This document shows positions 10,917-23,186 of a stretch of DNA of 64,000 nucleotides, piece by piece (position 1 is the first letter of the stretch; the number at the start of each line of letters is the position of its first letter). A program made the position numbers and the translations under genes. The DNA is from Bagarius yarrelli (lineage: Eukaryota > Chordata > Actinopteri > Siluriformes > Sisoridae), in assembly GCA_005784505.1 (NCBI GenBank), contig VCAZ01000025.1, positions 5,110,001-5,174,000 of the forward strand, given 5' to 3'. The notes beneath the pieces were generated by a model. It searched no databases. It was not told where the DNA came from and saw only the letters and a program-made list of their open reading frames with translations.

Positions 10917-13900
10917 ATGACGTCCGAAGCCACTGTGGCCGACACACGCCGGTTAAACTCCAAACCGCAGGACCTGACGGACGCGTACGGACCTCCGAGT
11001 AATTTTCTGGAAATTGACGTCTACGATCCGCAAACTATCGGAGTTGGACGGAACCGGTTCACTACCTACGAAGTCCGGATGCGGGTAAGTTCGAGGTCAT
11101 AAAGGACATGAATATATAATATAACAGGATTTTGTTTTGATTAACGGTTTCAAGTTAGTTAACAGACAGTGAGGGCTGGAATTTGCTTCGGCCTAAATTG
11201 CTTTAGCTAGCTGCACTGCTACTGGATTAGCTGCTTGCTAAAGAAAAGGAAAATAGTTATAATGTTTTTATAAATGTACGCACTTTTGTTTAGTCCGTGT
11301 TTAGCTGTAAAATTTAGTGCAATGTAAAACAGTTAGTTTTTCTTTCTGACCGTCCTTTAGCTGGTTAGCGTTAGCTTTAGCGCCATAACCCGATTCTGAT
11401 TAATTAATTAAAGCTGAAAAGGCTCGTGACTGCAAAAAAGCGACGACCAGACTTTATAGTTTATTCTTAAAGAGAATTCTGCTAAAGAGATTGTTTATCA
11501 AAAAAGGGGTTACATAATTAATTAAATAGTGTAATGTACAATTTTATGAAAAGGATAAATAAAAATGAAAAGAATACAAAAGTGCATTATAGAAAAAAAC
11601 GAATTAAAGCAATTGAATTACATTTTGGCAGACGCCCTTATCCAGAGTGATGTACATTTATTCTATTTATACAGCTGAGCAGTTCGGGGTTAAGGGCCTC
11701 GCTTGGGGGCCCGACAGATGTAACTAGGTGGTACCAGGAATCAAACCCCAAATCTTCTGGTTAGCAGGTCAACGCCTCAACCACTGAGCTACTACACCCT
11801 CCAAAATACAAATAATACAAAAGTTATTAATAATCAGAATATAATTTATTTATAGTTTATAATAAAACACATGTACATCGTTTCCAGCTATGTAGTAACC
11901 AGGAAAGTATAACAATGGAAATAAGGTCAGAATTGTAATGATGAATGTGGGTGTGTTTCGTAACAACTTGCAGTTAAGCCCGATTTATTAATCGCCATGT
12001 TTATTATTGCAAAACATTTGTATTAGACTCAAAAAGTGATTTTAATAATCCAGATTATTTTGTTAATAGCTGATACACTGGTTAATCATTTTTTTATTGA
12101 GTGGGAACAAAAAAGGAAACTTTAAAAAGATAGACGTTACTAGGAATGCACCAATACTGACAGACATTTTTTTTCCTGGTATTTATGGATATCTGTACTT
12201 TTTTGTGATGTGGGATTATTTGTAGGGCTCTCGGTTATTGTATTTTTTGCTGTTTGCTGCAGGTTTGGTTACTAAATACTAACGATACTGCTAGTGGCAA
12301 ATTCTCCATACTCAATTTATTTTAATTTCAGTTTTATCAGATTACTCGTGTTATAAGTACCTGGAGTGGGAAGTGATTGTTTTAATACAGATTTCCTTTT
12401 TTCTTACTGTTTGACTATCACAGCATCTGTATCTGTAATGTGCCATAATGAATTTACTTTCCAAATATTTCATTAATAAAACAAATAAAAGTGATTTGGC
12501 AAGTCAGCAACAAAGTTACTCAACAGGAAATGAAATCTTTGCCCGTAGCAGCATACAATTGAACCAGTTCAGCAGTAATGGCCATATTGGATTTGCTATC
12601 AGGAACTAAAACTAAGGCTTCAAAAGCAATTTTTGACAGTGAAACGATTCAGAATTGTACAGGTTCTGCGTTGATGCGTCAAAAATCAAACACCACCCAA
12701 AAAAACCCTAATGGGTACTTAATTTTGTACCGTACCGCGCAATAACTTAGTCGTCTGTAAAGTATTTCCACACCACTGACCCTGAGATTTTGTCCCTTTG
12801 TGATGTTTGTCGGAGCCTTTATGCACTGATAGTTCTGTCATAAACATCACAAGAGTTATCGGCCTTTGGTACCGGTCTTTGGGGGTAGTCGTGGCTCATG
12901 GTTAGGGTGTTGTAATACCAACCCGAAGATTGTGTGTTCGATTCCTAGCTCCACCAAGCTACCACTGTTGGGCCCCTGAGCAAGGCCCTTAACCCCTAAT
13001 TGTTCAGTTGTATAAATGTAAGTCGCTCTGGATAAGGGCGTCTGCCAAATGCTGTAAATGTAAATGTTTCAGTGTTTTGACTAGTACAAGTCCCAGTATC
13101 TTGGCGGGTATCGGTCCATCCCTGCATGGAAATATAATTTTTTTTGTCTCTTGGGTTAAATGTTTATCACCTCCACCACATAAAAACAAGGTTTTGACAA
13201 AGTAATAAATAAAAAACAATTTTTTTTAATTTTTTTTTTTGTAAACAGACCAACCTCCCCATTTTCAAGTTAAAAGAATCTTGTGTACGAAGAAGGTACA
13301 GCGACTTTGAGTGGCTGAAAAATGAGTTGGAACGAGACAGTAAGGTAAGTTATAAAAACACAAACAAAGGTGCATTTACCAAAAGAGTTGCATTATTTGC
13401 AGTAGTTGCATTATTTAGCTGTATGTTTTCTTTAATAATATTGCTCTGCTGCTATTATGACTTTAAAAGTAAGCTGCGGTTGTAGCCAACATTCAGCTAA
13501 TATTAAGTCACTAAAAGACAATGTGTTTATACAATAAATCCAGGAATAAAAACTGAGTCACTTAACTTGAATTTTGCTGTGCTGTTGAAGATACTAGGAC
13601 GTGAGCTAGTTTTGCTCAAACTTCTGTTCTTTTAGTTTTTTAACCCGCTTAATTAGGGTAGTTGTAAAACATGGACGACATGGAATGCAGCAAAAAAATA
13701 ACAATAGCTGTAACAATTCAAAAAATATTATTGCTCTCAGTTGTTTATAGTTGCTGATAAAAGGATTGGTTTTGTTCTCACTGTCTGTGCCTTTTTTTCC
13801 CACCTTCCTTCCCGTGGTTTGAAACACGCCTGTTACTGTCTTGCAGATTGTTGTCCCTCCTCTGCCCGGGAAGGCACTGAAGAGACAACTCCCTTTCCGT

Positions 13901-14526
13901 GGAGATGAAGGAATATTTGAGGAGTCATTCATTGAAGAGAGGAGAGTCGGACTTGAACAGTTTATCAACAGGTTAGTTGTTGAGACGACACATCTAACAA
14001 TCTGAATTAAAAAAAAAAAAAAAGGCAGTAGAGCAATTCTGTCAACATTGTGGTGTTTTCCTTTAATTTAATTATTAAAAAGAAAAATAAAAAAAAAATC
14101 CTCATTTACAGTCTGTTAAGAACTATGTGCCTAAAGGTATAATAATAACAAAAACATTGTTTATTTTGCTGGTTGAAAGTCTCTTTACATCCTGATAGCA
14201 ATTAAGTTAAGTTTATATATATTTATAGATATTCTGTGGAAGTTGGTTAAATATCGTGATAGTGATCTTTATCGATATTTTAACAACGCCCTATCTTATA
14301 GTCTTGTTTTATTTTTACAAGTTGATGATTGTCGGCTGTAAGTTGTGTTTTGTGTACATTTCAGTGTGCGGCATAGCACACAAAAACTGTGCACGTATTA
14401 CATTTTTCTTTTGCCCTTTACAGAATCGCTGGTCATCCCTTGGCTCAGAATGAACGCTGTCTTCACATGTTCCTGCAGGAGGAAAGCATCGATCGCAACT
14501 ACATCCCTGGAAAAGTACGGCAGTAG
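10917..14526 (+). CDS. snx12: Sorting nexin 12 (PX-domain protein)
   Basis: SNX12 is a small cytosolic/endosomal protein that binds phosphatidylinositol 3-phosphate through its PX domain and takes part in endosomal sorting. Exons: 10917-11084, 13249-13344, 13847-13971, 14424-14526, joining to 163 residues plus stop; human SNX12 has 162. The protein opens VADTRRLNSKPQDLTDAYGP and is PX domain from about residue 28 on. Seen motifs are VRRRYSDFEWLKNELERDSK (the RRYSDF part binds the phosphoinositide), VVPPLPGKALKRQLPFRGDE (the proline-rich PX loop) and AGHPLAQNERCLHMFLQEE. SNX12 rather than SNX3 is chosen from LNSKPQDLTDAYG (SNX3 has ITKPQNLNDAYG), LKNELERDSK and the end NYIPGKVRQ. The start is the first in-frame ATG after the CpG-rich leader. 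Next to slc7a3 on the same strand, as in human Xq13. Confidence 0.97.
11620..11804 (-). mobile_element. tRNA-derived SINE, reverse orientation
   Basis: It lies in snx12 intron 1. Tail complement 'TTGGCAGACGCCCTTATCCA' comes first, then GGGTTAAGGGCC, a B-box complement (GAATCAAACCCC) and the head complement 'AACGCCTCAACCACTGAGCT'. It is nearly full length. Confidence 0.88.
12141..13124. mobile_element. Possible old hAT-like element with a SINE inside
   Basis: The left end reads TAGGAATGCACCAATACTGA, and the right end, read on the other strand, reads AGGGATGGACCGATACC. Fish hAT MITEs commonly have ends of the type AGGGATGCACCGATA, so these may be the two termini of one decayed copy. Target duplications were not found. 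The interior is not coding. Confidence 0.4.
12884..13067 (+). mobile_element. tRNA-derived SINE
   Basis: It lies in snx12 intron 1. Head 'GTGGCTCATGGTTAGGGTGT', B box 'GTTCGATTCCTAGC', body 'CCACTGTTGGGCCCCTGAGC' and tail 'CGCTCTGGATAAGGGCGTCT' are all seen, ending in AAATGTAAATG. The B box is intact. Confidence 0.92.
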
Positions 14527-15327
14527 GGCTTTAAGAATTCGGGACTCAGGGCGGGTTCTTCTTTCTCCTGTTCTCAACTTCTTTTTTTCACTCATCTGCA
14601 GAACAGTGCAGAGTAACAATTGATTTAAGAAAAAAAAATTGCACCAAGTAAAACTAGATGCATCATAGGACAATGCAGGACTTAATACTGGCCAGATGAT
14701 GTTTTGTACACAAGTCTCAGAGTTGCTCTTTACACAAACGGTGTATTTGTTTTAAGTATTTACAATGTTCTACTTAGTGTACGAGTGTGTGATGATATAT
14801 GATCATGCCTGATCGCTGTAGCACTAAAGAAAAAGGGTCGGCTCATGTCTTTGTCCTCTCAGGCAGATGTTCATGTCAGTGCTAGGAGAATGTGGGGCAC
14901 GCTTTAGTAAAGAAGTGCTTATTTTTACTATCAAGAAAACTATCACGAATCTCTAGTTCATGTCTGACGCGTGGTATTCACATTGAAAAGATTGGAACTA
15001 AAAATCGCACTATACAAGTATTGCCATGATTTAAAATGCATTAGGTCATAGCATTAAAACATTGATATGGTTAAAGTGTTTTGTATATGCATCTTAGTCA
15101 GAAAAAATTATGGGATTTTTGATTAATGTCAAGCGGAAGCTGGAATTATGTAATGGTAATGGTTACGGTATTGTTATAAGCCAAACATCGCTTTATAGAG
15201 GACAAAATATGTTTGCCAACTTTTATAAAAGTTGTCCTGCCAAAGTCGAGTCATTTTCCTTAGAATGACTATATTTATTTATTTATTTCCTGTGTCATTT
15301 AACCTGTGCCTGTGACGTTTGTCTGTA

Positions 15328-15333
15328 AATAAA
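15328..15333 (+). terminator. snx12 polyadenylation signal
   Basis: AATAAA occurs about 800 bases after the stop, followed by a GT-containing stretch (AGTGAGTGCCGTTG). It is the first clear canonical signal downstream of the stop. Confidence 0.55.
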
Positions 15334-16674
15334 GAATAACAAAATAGTGAGTGCCGTTGACTGGAGATTTACTGTAAGCAAAAATCATTTACAGAGTCGT
15401 TTTCCTCTTACCTTGTTTATTCTCTCTTCTATTTTAGGTATGAATGAAGTAAGTTTTGGGGGTTTTTATCTTCACTTCGAAAATCATACTGTTGTAAAAT
15501 GATTGCTGGGGAAACCCAATGTCTGCATGATCCCGATTCTGTTCTAATGCCGCTGTAAAGAAACGCATACTCATCATCCATTCGGCCAGCAGACGCTGTC
15601 ATTTCTCTGCTTCAGTTTGCTTTGCTAATTATTTCTGCTTGTCATTTAATGCCAGCTTGTAAAAACACTCTAGGTTTTTTTTTCCTTTCTCTTTATTTTA
15701 TTGCTAGTTTTTTTGCTCGTCTTGCATGAATGTTACATCAGGTAAGTTTTTATTTGTTCATTTTTTTAAGAGCATATAGATCATTGCTTGGCTTTTAAAT
15801 TCCAACTCATCATTTACAGCATCACATTCGGTAGCTCTGCATTAACTTAAATTATTAAACTCAGTCTAATACCCTGTGGGATTTGTTTATAAATGTATTT
15901 ATAAGTAAATAAGCATTTGCTTACTGTCCATCTAACAATAAGTTGCTTTCAAGCAGAATTTCTTTTTGTTTTTTGTCATGAGAGCGTGTACTTCTGCAGG
16001 TATCATGTCATTTTGTCGTTTTTTTTCCCTCCACTTGTATTCTCAGATGCTACAGTAAGACAAAGGCACCTCCTCCGCTCAGAAGACTGCCTCATCTTTG
16101 TGCTTATTCTTGTCTAGCACGCTTACTCAGGTGCTTTTAAAGAAAACACTGACCCAATTTAAGAAATAAACAAAAGAACAGCTTCATTGTTTTGCTGCAA
16201 AAATTATTTTTGCTGAATCATAAAGAGGCCCAACTATAATAACTTGAATAGATTGCACGAGTATCTCACATTGCATGAATGATTTGATTATTGAAGTGCC
16301 AGATGTCATGTCAATTCACATTTTGTACAAAGTAGCCCAGTCAAGGACGTCCCTGGAGTCTTGGACACGTCTGTACGTCAGCATCCAGTAAGGCTCATTT
16401 GTCGTATTTCTTCACAATGATAAAATGTTTAAAACGTAGCAAGGCAGATGTGAGGAACAGAAATGGGACCATGCATAGCTGTTGACATTCCATTGTTTAA
16501 TTATGCAGCTTCAGATTTTGTCAATCATTTCCTTTTTTTTTAATATATTAAGTGTTGAGCATTGTGTTGTTTCTTGGCTATTTTGTGTATCAGTGTTCAA
16601 TCACTGCTATTGGGACTCCATACATTTAATGACAATAAAAATCAATGCGGTCCCCAGTCCCTCTGACACGCTTA

Positions 16675-16676
<2 letters not shown>

Positions 16677-16723
<47 letters not shown>
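16677..16723. repeat. TTA trinucleotide microsatellite
   Basis: About fifteen uninterrupted TTA/ATT units. Confidence 0.95.
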
Positions 16724-16724
<1 letters not shown>

Positions 16725-16971
16725 GTTTATGAAATGTGTTATAATGCCGATTTAACCCTACGTATATGCATTTGACTTGTACAAATGTTGCGTTTTCATG
16801 AACTATTCTATCACACTTGCCCCTTGAATTAAAATCCTCCTGCCTGCTTTACTCCAATCAAACTAAAGCTGTATTTTATTAGTTTTGTTGTATTCACTTT
16901 AACATGTTAGTCTTTTTTATTTTTGCAACTGTCCCCCTGGCTGCTGTTTTCGTTGTTTTGTCCCTGACAAT

Positions 16972-17098
16972 GTACATTTAAATGTGTGGCATTTGGCGGA
17001 TGCCTTTAGCCAGAGCGACTTACCAACCGTGGGCCCAACTGTGGCAACTTTTTGTCTTCTGATTAGCAGTCTAACACCTTAACCACTGAGCTGCCACT
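16972..17098 (-). mobile_element. tRNA-derived SINE, reverse orientation, internally shortened
   Basis: The tail complement (GGCATTTGGCGGATGCC, CAGAGCGACTTAC) leads to GTGGGCCCAAC and then directly to 'TCTAACACCTTAACCACTGA'. The central GGGTTAAGGGCC part is missing. Confidence 0.85.
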
Positions 17099-18070
17099 TT
17101 AAAGAACAGACTATCTGGATAAAGGTCATATAAATGGACCATCAGATTACATTGAAAAACCTCCCAGAGCAGATAAACAACATTTTAATTAAGACTTTAC
17201 TATAAATGTTACATGACTGGCTGTACAGTATATAGATTATCTACTGCATTGAAAACAAATCCTTCGGTTACAGTTGATCCTTAAACATATTCTTTGTTCC
17301 TAACTGTCCATTAGACAGTTACTGCTATTTTACTAGAAACTATTCGGTCCTGTGGAAGAAAAAAAACCTCACTGCCTAAAAAATTAAGTAGCATCTGCTT
17401 GTTAAATAATCAACATATCCTTGATTATTCCTTTTTTTTGTGAAATAAAACACACATTGATTGTCTATCATCAGATAAATAAAATAAAAATGAAAATTGT
17501 GCAAAACATTTTTGTTGTTGGTTTAGATATAATTTTCATTCATGTAATGTTCACCAAATTGCCTAAAATTGGTGTTGTGGTTGAACTGGAATATCCTACA
17601 TTAAAGTAGTCTGAGATCAGGACTGCACATTACGTTAGCTTTTACTTCAAAGATGTTGCATCTGATTTGTAGCAGGTGTTAGTGATAAAATCATCACCAA
17701 TCTAATTTTGAAGGTCTTTGTCAGCCCGCCCTCTGGGTTCAAAACCAAAGCTCTGAGCGTCATGTGCGGAGTAAATGCGGCCATAATGTCATTCGTGCGT
17801 AATATGCGCACAAGTTCCCGTAAATTAGCTGCCAGTGTAAAAAACTAAAGGGCTTAAGTGTATTTATACAAACCTGTGATGTAACTTACGTGGTATTTTT
17901 AAAAATAAAACATGAATTAACATCACTGACCAATCAGATTCAAAATGTCAGTAGCAGACTGTGCGTCATAGGATGCTTTTATATACAATATAAAATTAAC
18001 TGTGACCTTGACATAGACAACTGCGCCTGACTAAAGCAGGGCCTACAGTGCTTTAATACGATAATTGATT

Positions 18071-18081
18071 GACTATCTAGC

Positions 18082-18115
<34 letters not shown>

Positions 18116-18126
18116 GCTAGATAGTC
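18071..18126. repeat. Perfect 56-bp palindrome with TA core
   Basis: GACTATCTAGCGTATA at the left is matched exactly by TATACGCTAGATAGTC at the right, with only TA dinucleotides between, so all 56 bases are self-complementary. The non-repetitive arms are 12 bases each. Confidence 0.97.
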
Positions 18127-18502
18127 TGTATAAAACTCTGATCACGCTTATCTGGGGAATGTTGGTACATTTATTTTAGATCTGTATTTTTTTGCCTACA
18201 AACTACTGTAGTTTCTCAGAACTGTAGTTTTCACTTTGGCCGGTAGATGTCAGTGTTTTTATTTAAAAAATTCTGCACTGTGCGTGACGCAATCGAGCAT
18301 AAAATTGCAGTTCAACAAATGAAAATTACAGTGTGTGTATTTACTCGCGTTTTCTCATTAAGAGGTAATAAAAATTCAACTCAGTCGAACACCATCTAAA
18401 ACATGAAACATTTTAGTTGTTTTATTTTCCTTTTTTTTTTTTTTTTTTATGTGATTTCTTATTTTACTATGAAGCCCGGGAGCGCCGCTAGCATTTTTGA
18501 TC

Positions 18503-18672
18503 CAAAGAAAGACGTTTTTATCCAGAGCGACTTACATTTAGTTCATTTATACAACTGAGCAATTGGGGGTTAGGGGCCTTGCTCAGGAACCCAGCTGTGG
18601 TGGCTTGGTGGAGTTGGGAATCGAACCCACAATCATTGGAAGCATTAACAACTTAACCCCCAAGCAGCTCCC
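18503..18672 (-). mobile_element. tRNA-derived SINE, reverse orientation
   Basis: Tail complement 'TTTTATCCAGAGCGACTTAC', then 'ACAACTGAGCAATTGGGGGT', GGGGCCTTGCTCAGG, and the B-box complement GGGAATCGAACCCAC. The head is partly decayed. Confidence 0.88.
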
Positions 18673-20284
18673 CTCATGTAGCCTCTACAACAAAAACTAT
18701 GTTAGAGGCAAAACAAGCAAAAAAGACATCTTTGTTATTATGAACGTTTCTCTACAGGCAAGTATTATTGCACTTTCACTTCACAGCCTGTGCCGAACTC
18801 TTAATTGCATACTGAATGTTCATTTTCACTTTTTCACAGTTTGTGCATAACACACACGCATGACTGACACATCAAGCCATGGAGTGGAAGTTATATGTGG
18901 GATCTGTTTGAGGCTTATACACACTGACACTTCATATCCAAAGTCAAAAGCCATGTAGTCTTTTCCTGACAGGACAACATTGTGGGACAAAACTGATTAT
19001 AGAGGTCTTTGTTCACAAAGCATAAAATCACATGCTGAGAAATTAGACCAGGATTTAAAAAGACATTAAAAGTATGTCGTAAAATGGCTTTTTATGACAG
19101 TCTGGGCTTGAAGATAAGTTAAACTGTTAAATAATGTAAAATAAAACAAGTATAATGAGCCAAGATACAATACAATAATCAAATGATAAGCACAAAAGAA
19201 GTGGCAGTAGAGAAATCTAGTGGTATTTTGTACCACAATGGGACTGCATACAGTAAACGCCAGTTAGATCGCAATTTATATGAAATAAATGTAATGAGGT
19301 TTTACAATAAGTCAAAATTAGATAACCACTTTCAATTCTTGGTACCTCACAGACTCCACACCAGGCCACCGAGTTCACAATTCCACTCTTTGTGTTTATT
19401 GTATTAAGCATGACAGCAACATAGGAGTAGACAACACAGTCCACCATCCTGGGTCAGAGCATTAAGAAGTTTCCAATAGTAAAGCTTTTTTCTTTTTTTG
19501 GAGTGCTGCCCAGCATGCTCTTGTTCATACAAACTTAAACAAAGTATGCTTTTGTAGTCTCCACCCCAAAATTCCACAAAGCAAACAGGAAAATGTGTGT
19601 ATTTCTACTTACAGAGAAAATAGCTTGATCAAACGTGTATTCAAGAATTTTACAATAGACAAAATTTTACATTATTCCCATACATAAATAAGGCACTACA
19701 GAAAAATACACTATGCATCATGTATCATCTACAGCTGTGTGAGCCATGTGAAAATGTGTTGGTTTTGGCACACATACTGTAAATAAGCACTCTACTGCAT
19801 TAAACAGAAAACAGAAAATAAAAAAATATACAGTGAATTTAATTCAACTAGTGAATTATTATTGAATAAATATCCAGTAATGATTTGTGCTTATCTTGAC
19901 ACCACAGTTTTATCATAGTACGCAACATAACGAAATGCCACCAAAGTGTTTACTTATGAATGATACTATGATTTTTACTCCCTCTACATTAATTACTGAA
20001 AGATACTACAGTATTTCCTAACATCTCTTTCTTATTTAATCCTTTTATTAGTCCTCTGTGACTTCAAGCTTCTATCCGATAAGCTCCATTCCTCTGGCCT
20101 TCTGCCTTTTATGGACTTCCTATCCTTGACTTTCATCTGTTCTCTTTCCACAGACAAGCGAGGAAATATCCTTGTTTTTGCTTTTTTTCTCTTGTTGCTT
20201 CTTGCACCCTTTTATCTTTTCCTGACCCTCATCCCTGGACTCAGCCACTGACACCTTCATATCTTCTATCCTTTATTTATTTTT

Positions 20285-20535
20285 TTTGCAGATGATTCAG
20301 AATGCAGCTGCGCGAGTTATTTCAACCTCCCAAAATGTTCACACCCCATACCAGTGCTGCCCTACCTCCACAGGCATTTAGTAGTTGCATACATCAGGTT
20401 CATAACATTAATTCTTGTTTAAAAAAAGAAAAACAGAGCAGCACCCTCTTATCATAGAGCACTCACTTATTTAGCTGTTCAATGATGAGACTTTTGTACT
20501 TGGTTCTGGATAAAGGTGTCTGCTAAATGATTGAA
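20285..20535 (+). mobile_element. L2-like LINE 3' fragment with the same tail as the SINEs
   Basis: One frame reads QMIQNAAARVISTSQN, the conserved 'IQNAAAR' near the C-terminus of L2/CR1-type LINE polyproteins. After frame changes and stops the sequence ends in TCTGGATAAAGGTGTCTGCT with AAATGATTGAAATGG, the same tail carried by the SINEs in this window. No other part of the LINE is present, as expected for a 5'-truncated insertion. Confidence 0.7.
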
Positions 20536-20582
20536 ATGGTTATTAAGGCATATTGTTATTTGTATCTAATGTATTTGCATTA

Positions 20583-20738
20583 CATTTGCATTCATGGCAT
20601 TTGGCTGACGCCATTATTCAGAGCGACGTACATCTATTTTATTTATACAGATGAGCAGTTGAGGGTTAAGGGCGTTGCTCAGGGGCCCAGCAGCGGAAGC
20701 TTCATGTTCCGAGAATTAAACCCACAATTATAATCCAA
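20583..20738 (-). mobile_element. tRNA-derived SINE, reverse orientation
   Basis: GGCATTTGGCTGACGCC, 'CAGAGCGACGTACATC', 'GATGAGCAGTTGAGGGTTAA', GTTGCTCAGGGGCCCAGCAG and a weakened B-box complement. It starts only 48 bases after the LINE tail, in the opposite direction. Confidence 0.88.
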
Positions 20739-21013
20739 CTTTAGACACTCCAGGAGCTCGAATTTAATTTTAAGCTTGATAATGGAATGTTATCTGATAA
20801 TCAGACATAGAAAGGGAGAGCGATAAATGTTACAAAAAAAGCAGTATATACAAATTCGATCTGTGACGCCATTCTAAAAAATTCTTGACGTTTAAAAATG
20901 GTTTAAAACGTCATGATTAGTTCAAAATGGTACCACAAGTTAGGTCTTATTATTATGACGTCTATTTTACTAGAACGTAACTATGAATGAGGGGCGTGTC
21001 GTTTCATGGTTGT

Positions 21014-21060
21014 GGGCGGGGCGTCTCTGCGTTGTGGGCGGATGTGTTTACCTGACGTCA
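21014..21060 (+). promoter_or_regulatory. Candidate slc7a3 promoter: GC box and CRE
   Basis: In a local CpG-rich patch there are a GC box (GGGCGGGGC, 21014-21022), GTGGGCGG (21035-21042) and a perfect palindromic cAMP response element TGACGTCA (21053-21060). No coding exon lies nearby, so the patch most likely drives the next gene downstream on this strand, slc7a3. The motifs are seen; the assignment is inference. Confidence 0.5.
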
Positions 21061-21084
21061 CAGCTAAAGCACTATAGTCTAAAA

Positions 21085-21158
21085 ACCGCTTAGGTCGGTT
21101 GTAGTCAGTATTAACCGCGTGTTCCTACGCTGTATTCGTTGCTGAAGGTCCACTAAAG
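21085..21158 (+). other. Candidate non-coding first exon of slc7a3
   Basis: Downstream of the CRE a GC-balanced stretch ends in CCACTAAAG followed by a good donor (GTAATT at 21159). There is an acceptor at 27230-27231 (TTTTTATTCCTAG) just before the slc7a3 start codon, so the two could join across a 6.1-kb leader intron. The left limit is a guess. RNA evidence would be needed to confirm it. Confidence 0.45.
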
Positions 21159-22278
21159 GTAATTTACGATTTTATCTATTTAAGTGCTTTATATATATTT
21201 GGATATGTTCGGTGTGTAAAGATGGCGTGTTTAGTGAGGTGCATAGTATTTCAGCCGCGCCTGGTCTCCTATCTGATGCAATCGTTCGCGCCAATAAGGT
21301 CATTTTTATACGATTTACTTTAAATGACCACACAGGAAATTAGGAAGGTTGTAAAAATGTGCATTTTGTTGTTAAGTTGTATTTTAAAAAATGCCGTGGC
21401 CCATTAAAAATTGGCATTTATTTCAGAAAAATCTAGAAATGCTATAGCGTCTGGATGAATGAAAGCATCTGGGGGTCATGTATGTATAATAATTATTATT
21501 CTAATTGTGGTGAGTAAAATACACATGTTTTTGTTTCAGGCACAGTTTTATTGTTTACCTCTTTTCAGGGAAAAAAAACCTTAACGTTATTGTTTATATC
21601 CTAATAGATTTGTAACATGATCTTTTTTTGTCTAATCTTGTTTAAATATTATTTTATGCATGGTTTAAATTTATTTATGAATAATACAAAATTTTATTTT
21701 TATCAACCAAATGCAAATTTCTTTACCGTAATTTCTGTATTTGTGCCTAAGCTGAATTATTGAACGTTCAGTGTTTTTCTTTTTTGTGCGTCACTGCATA
21801 TTGACTTTGTGTATTTAAACAACTTAAGAGACATTAAATACTGATAGTTTGGTAAAAAAATTAGTAATGTAAAATAAAGCTTTTGTTGTGGAAGAAAGTA
21901 AAAAAAAAGAAAGAAAGAGAGAAACAGTTCCCGCTCCAAGTTGCATCAGCTTCAGGACACAAGTGATGGCTAAGCTCATACTGCCTGTCGCGCCGCACGC
22001 GCTTTTTATGGTTGTGATATATTTGCCCCTGTGACGCAGACAGCTGACGTGTCGACATTTACTCACCCATATAGTCCCTTTGGGGACCCTGTATTTAACA
22101 AGAGACATGTTCCTTTTATGTATAAAGTTATTCATTCTCTGTATCTCAGTTACATCTGCTTTATTCATAGCTTAAAGCCAAAACTTCAGTTTCTGTTGTC
22201 CTCATTGTAAAAAGCAGCCAAACGATTGTTTTATTCCTCTTATACCACAGTATTGCGGTAGTTATTACAGCTTATTAC

Positions 22279-22442
22279 ATGAAGCGGCGCCTCGGTGATT
22301 AATGTGTTGGGTTAGGTTATGGGTTCAATTCCCAGCAGCACCAGACTATCACTGTTGGGCCCCTAAGCAAGGCCCTTAACTGCTTGGTTAATATGTACAC
22401 CTGTACGTTGCTCTGGATAAAAGTCCCCGAAATGTAAATTAC
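22279..22442 (+). mobile_element. tRNA-derived SINE
   Basis: B box 'GGTTCAATTCCCAGC', body 'TCACTGTTGGGCCCCTAAGC', GGCCCTTAACTGC, tail 'TTGCTCTGGATAAAAGTCCC' and AAATGTAAATTAC. The head is diverged and the tail has a small deletion. Confidence 0.87.
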
Positions 22443-23186
22443 AGTTACAGCTTGCAACAGCATCTTATTATTTTCTATCGTTTATCCCTCTTTTTTTTTT
22501 TCTCTCAACCACAAAACAAAACACACTTTATCATTTCACAGAGCAACTGCAAAGTCTTTTCATATCAGAATAAAAACACTGTTGCAGAATTTTCCCCCAA
22601 CAGGCTGCATGAGCATCTCTTCACATGCACCGGAACATGCACGGAATGTTTAACTTTGACATTTAATGTTTCAGTTGTTTTTTTTAACAGGATGTGACCA
22701 CCAGTTGATATATTGATGCCATAGCTGAACATATTAAGACTTTGTTGTTTGAAGCATAGAGACGTGTTTGTAATTATGCTATAGATTCTTTATTCTTGAA
22801 ATGATATATAAATTTAATAGTGTGAAAAATAATCCTGAAAGGAATGAAGTAAAACTAAGTTTACCTTGTGGCCACGGCATAATAATTCCTAACCCCGAGA
22901 CACTCAAATCTATTTAAAAAATACCAAATATTATAGTTATTATTATAAATATTAATGAATATTTTGCATCCTTATAGCTAGGCTTACGTGCCATGCAATG
23001 CACTTTGCAATATGATGGAAACAGATTTGTCTTAAAATGCATGTTCGCAAATCTTAACATAATAATAATAAATAAATAATATATAAATAATAATATTTAC
23101 AGGTTGGTGGAGAACATAGTGTAAAGAGGATAAGAAAGCTCCCTCTGGTCATGTCTTTGGGTTTGTTCTCACTCCTTACTTCACAG

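Larger units (their letters stand above)
14527..21000. other. snx12 3' UTR and intergenic DNA
   Basis: The stretch to about 15350 is the likely snx12 3' UTR. The remaining 5.6 kb is AT-rich and no coding exon was recognised. It holds a TTA microsatellite (16677-16723), SINEs, a perfect palindrome (18071-18126) and a LINE 3' end (20285-20535). Confidence 0.65.
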
